64,000 nt of DNA from Mycolicibacterium septicum DSM 44393 (lineage in GTDB: Bacteria > Actinomycetota > Actinomycetes > Mycobacteriales > Mycobacteriaceae). Made by a program: the position numbers and the translations under genes. The DNA is taken from contig NZ_HG322951.1 of NCBI RefSeq assembly GCF_000455325.1, forward strand, positions 2,937,890-3,001,889, in the 5' to 3' direction. Shown piece after piece: positions 61,799 to 64,000 of this stretch; position 1 is the stretch's first letter; every line of letters starts with the position of its first letter. A model generated the notes under the pieces. The model was not told the DNA's origin, ran no database searches, and saw only the letters and a list, made by a program, of their open reading frames with translations.

Positions 61799-63307
61799 AT
61801 GTCCAGCTCACCCTCAGTGGGGATCATCGGTGCAGGCCCGGGTGGCCTGGCGCTCGGAATCTTCCTGAAAAAGGCGGGTTTCGACGATTTCACCATCTTC
61901 GACCGCGAAGACGGGGTCGGTGGTACGTGGCGGATCAACACCTACCCGGGCCTGGCCTGCGACGTGAAGTCGCACCTGTACTCCTACTCGTTCGATCTCA
62001 ACGCCGGCTGGAGCCGGCTGTGGGCCGGGCAACCGGAGATCCTGGAGTACTTCGAGCGGTGCGCCGAGCGCTACCGGCTCGGCTCGCACCTGCAACTGAA
62101 CACCGAGATCGTTGCGGCACAGTGGGATTCCGGAGCCAACAACTGGGTGTTGACCACCGGGTCCGGTGTGCAGCACCGCTTCGACTTCGTGGTCTCGGCG
62201 ATCGGCCTGTTCACCCAACCGCTGCAACCGGATCTGGTACAGGAGGAGCCGTTCACCGGCACCCTCATGCACACCGCCGAATGGGACCACGGCGTCGCCA
62301 TCGACGGGGCTCGGGTGGCCGTACTCGGTACCGGATCGACTGCCTCCCAGGTGGTTCCGGAGATGGCGAAGGTCGCCGAGAAGGTGTATTCGGTCCAGCG
62401 CTCGGCGACCTGGGTGTTGCCGAAACCCGACCGGCCGTACACCGAGCGGGAACGCTGGCTGTTCGCCCACGTGCCGTTCGCGAAGAAGATCTACCGGACC
62501 CGGCTCTGGCTGCGCAGCGAGTCCAACATCGCCGTCATCGAGAACGGCAGCGACAAGACCCAGGAGTTCAAGGCGCTCGCGCTCAACCTCCTCGAATCAA
62601 CCGTGGCCGACGACGAACTGCGGGCACGGCTCACCCCGGACCATCCGCTGGGTTGCAAGCGGCTGGTGTTCTCGCCGGATTTCATCGCCACCCTGACCCG
62701 GCCCAACGTCGAGGTGGTGTCCAGCCCGGCCCGTGCGTTGCGGGCCCGGTCCCTGGTCACCGAGGACGGTCGGGAACTCGACGTCGATGTGGTGGTGTGC
62801 GCCACCGGGTACGCGGCCGCCGACTATCTCGGGCAGATCGAGGTGACCGGCGAGAACGGGGTGTCGCTGCACGACACCTGGAGTGACGGGGCATTCGCCT
62901 ACCTGGGGATGGCGGTGCCCGGCTTCCCCAACTTCTTCATGCTCTACGGACCCAACACCAACGTCGGCTCCAACAGCGTCATCTTCATCCTGGAGGCGCA
63001 GGCCCGATACGTGGTTCGGGCACTGAAACACCTTCGGCGCAAACACAAGTCCTATGTGGCGGTGCGTCCCGGCGCCATGGCCGCGTTTCTCGCCGACATC
63101 GACCGGTGGATGCAGGGCACCGTGTGGCTGACCCGGTGCAGCAGCTATTTCCGGGCACCCAGCGGCCGGGTGGTCACCCAATGGCCACGCAGTGCCCGCG
63201 CATTCTGGTCGATGACCCGCCGGTTCCGGTCCGCCGACTACACTTTCGAACCGCCCACCAACTACCCGGCCCCGGTCTCCGCGGCCGCCGATCGGACGGA
63301 CGGCTGA
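61799..63307 (+). CDS. Baeyer-Villiger-type flavin monooxygenase
   Basis: 502 residues. FAD motif IIGAGPGGLALG (11-16), GVGGTWRINTYPGLACD, the Baeyer-Villiger fingerprint FTGTLMHTAEWD (152-163, FxGxxxHxxxW[P/D]) and the NADPH motif VLGTGSTASQ (177-182). Inserts oxygen next to a ketone, giving an ester or lactone, using NADPH and O2. ATG at 61799, or GTG at 61793 sharing a base with the SDR stop. Followed by an esterase-like gene, which would open the ester. Confidence 0.93.
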   Translation: MSSSPSVGIIGAGPGGLALGIFLKKAGFDDFTIFDREDGVGGTWRINTYPGLACDVKSHLYSYSFDLNAGWSRLWAGQPEILEYFERCAERYRLGSHLQLNTEIVAAQWDSGANNWVLTTGSGVQHRFDFVVSAIGLFTQPLQPDLVQEEPFTGTLMHTAEWDHGVAIDGARVAVLGTGSTASQVVPEMAKVAEKVYSVQRSATWVLPKPDRPYTERERWLFAHVPFAKKIYRTRLWLRSESNIAVIENGSDKTQEFKALALNLLESTVADDELRARLTPDHPLGCKRLVFSPDFIATLTRPNVEVVSSPARALRARSLVTEDGRELDVDVVVCATGYAAADYLGQIEVTGENGVSLHDTWSDGAFAYLGMAVPGFPNFFMLYGPNTNVGSNSVIFILEAQARYVVRALKHLRRKHKSYVAVRPGAMAAFLADIDRWMQGTVWLTRCSSYFRAPSGRVVTQWPRSARAFWSMTRRFRSADYTFEPPTNYPAPVSAAADRTDG

Positions 63308-63310
63308 GCC

Positions 63311-64000
63311 ATGCCCTGGCTGGAGCGCCTCGACCCCGCGTTGCACGGATTTGCCGAGGCGCGCACCGACCTGTCCACGGAGCAGTTGGGCGTGGTGCGT
63401 ACCTCGCTGGATCAGCGACGCCGGGACGCTGCCCAGGTCCTGGACACGCCCGGCGTCGAGATCGTCGGCGCCCGCGTCGCGCTCGGACGACGCACCATCC
63501 CGGTGCGGATCTACCGCGGTGGCCCCTCGCCGTCACCCGCGGTGGTGTACTGCCATTCCGGTGCCTTCGTCCTGGGCAACCTCGACACCGACCAGATCCA
63601 ATGTGTGGAGCTGGCCCGGCGGGCCCGGTGCACGGTGATCGCCATGGACTACCGGCTCGCGCCCGAATATCCCTACCCGGCCGCCTTCGACGACGCGATG
63701 GTGGTGCTCAACTGGGCGGCCACGCTGGCCGGCGAGCTCGACATCGACGCGGGCCGCATCGCGGTGGCCGGCAACAGCGCGGGCGGCTCGCTGGCCGCGC
63801 TGCTGGCGCAGCATTCGGCGGCCGGCTCCGCGCCCCCCATCGTGTTCCAGTCGCTGCACCAGCCGGTGCTCGACGACCGGCCCACCCGGTCGAAGGAGGA
63901 GTTCGCCGACACCCCGGGGTTCGACGGCCCGGCGACCGTCGCGATGTGGCGGCACTATGTGGGCGGCCGGGACGTGCCGGAGGCGGCTGTGCCCGCCCGG
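63311..64000 (+). CDS. Alpha/beta hydrolase of the HSL type (3' partial)
   Basis: 230 residues are visible and the frame runs out of the window. HSL/acetyl-hydrolase features: CHSGAFVLGNLDTD in the place of the HGGG oxyanion motif, AMDYRLAPEYPYPAAFDDA and the nucleophile Ser in AGNSAGGSLAAL. The Asp and His of the triad lie beyond the window. Likely hydrolyses the ester made by the monooxygenase encoded three bases upstream. The operon probably continues to the right. Confidence 0.85.
   Translation, partial: MPWLERLDPALHGFAEARTDLSTEQLGVVRTSLDQRRRDAAQVLDTPGVEIVGARVALGRRTIPVRIYRGGPSPSPAVVYCHSGAFVLGNLDTDQIQCVELARRARCTVIAMDYRLAPEYPYPAAFDDAMVVLNWAATLAGELDIDAGRIAVAGNSAGGSLAALLAQHSAAGSAPPIVFQSLHQPVLDDRPTRSKEEFADTPGFDGPATVAMWRHYVGGRDVPEAAVPAR

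Overview
High-GC DNA with GTG/TTG starts, 1- and 4-base gene overlaps and mycobacterial gene families. The order yraN-comM-dprA, viuB, xerC, M23 peptidase, rpsB-tsf, amidase, marR, pyrH-frr-cdsA, rlmN matches, as I recall it, the Rv2898c-Rv2879c block of Mycobacterium tuberculosis. The host is very probably a saprophytic Mycobacterium/Mycolicibacterium. I saw no rRNA, tRNA, insertion sequence or CRISPR array, and no gene-free stretch longer than about 300 bases.

Layout. (1) 1-3.5 kb: 3' part of a fused alpha-beta 2-oxoacid dehydrogenase E1, a class III CoA transferase and a TesB-like thioesterase. (2) 3.4-9.6 kb, minus strand: a ferric-iron ABC transporter (binding lipoprotein, permease, ATPase) translationally coupled to an adenylation / carrier / membrane-acyltransferase fusion, behind a good match to an IdeR iron box. 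(3) 9.7-26.4 kb: mostly conserved chromosomal genes (yraN, comM, dprA, viuB, lactate-monooxygenase-like enzyme, xerC, rpsB, tsf, amidase) plus a TetR / MpaB-type oxygenase / acyl-CoA dehydrogenase unit. (4) 26.5-34.9 kb: a MacB/FtsX-like ABC exporter, an APC permease, a copper amine oxidase broken by a one-base frameshift, and a YgiB-like / glutathionylspermidine-synthase-like / DUF350 trio; together an amine or polyamine theme. (5) 35-42.7 kb: glycerate kinase, a MarR regulator divergent from a methyltransferase across a perfect palindrome, pyrH-frr-cdsA, a drug/metabolite exporter divergent from a LysR regulator, and rlmN.

(6) 42.8-64 kb (continuing past the window): a dense catabolic island. 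It holds three cytochromes P450, a [3Fe-4S]-type ferredoxin, a Baeyer-Villiger monooxygenase, alcohol, short-chain and aldehyde dehydrogenases, an FMN 2-hydroxyacid oxidase, a cyclase-type amidohydrolase, an SMP-30 lactonase, an HpcH/HpaI aldolase, a CoA transferase, a thioesterase, a kinase-like APH protein, a GH3 beta-glucosidase, an esterase and two paralogous TetR regulators. The order of chemistry (hydroxylate, oxidise to ketone, insert oxygen, hydrolyse the ester, aldol cleavage, CoA activation) suggests degradation of a cyclic, perhaps glycosylated and plant-derived, compound. The substrate is not known from sequence.

The most striking signal is regulatory. Five intergenic sites in the island carry the same element, YTTACA-N14-TGTMA with exactly 14 bases between the halves (one copy is a perfect TTTACA-N14-TGTAAA dyad), and these five sites sit at the heads of all the transcription units in the island. 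This defines a candidate undescribed TetR regulon. Separately, two long palindromes of one repeat family and a cluster of a second repeat family lie at three convergent gene junctions and look like bidirectional terminators.
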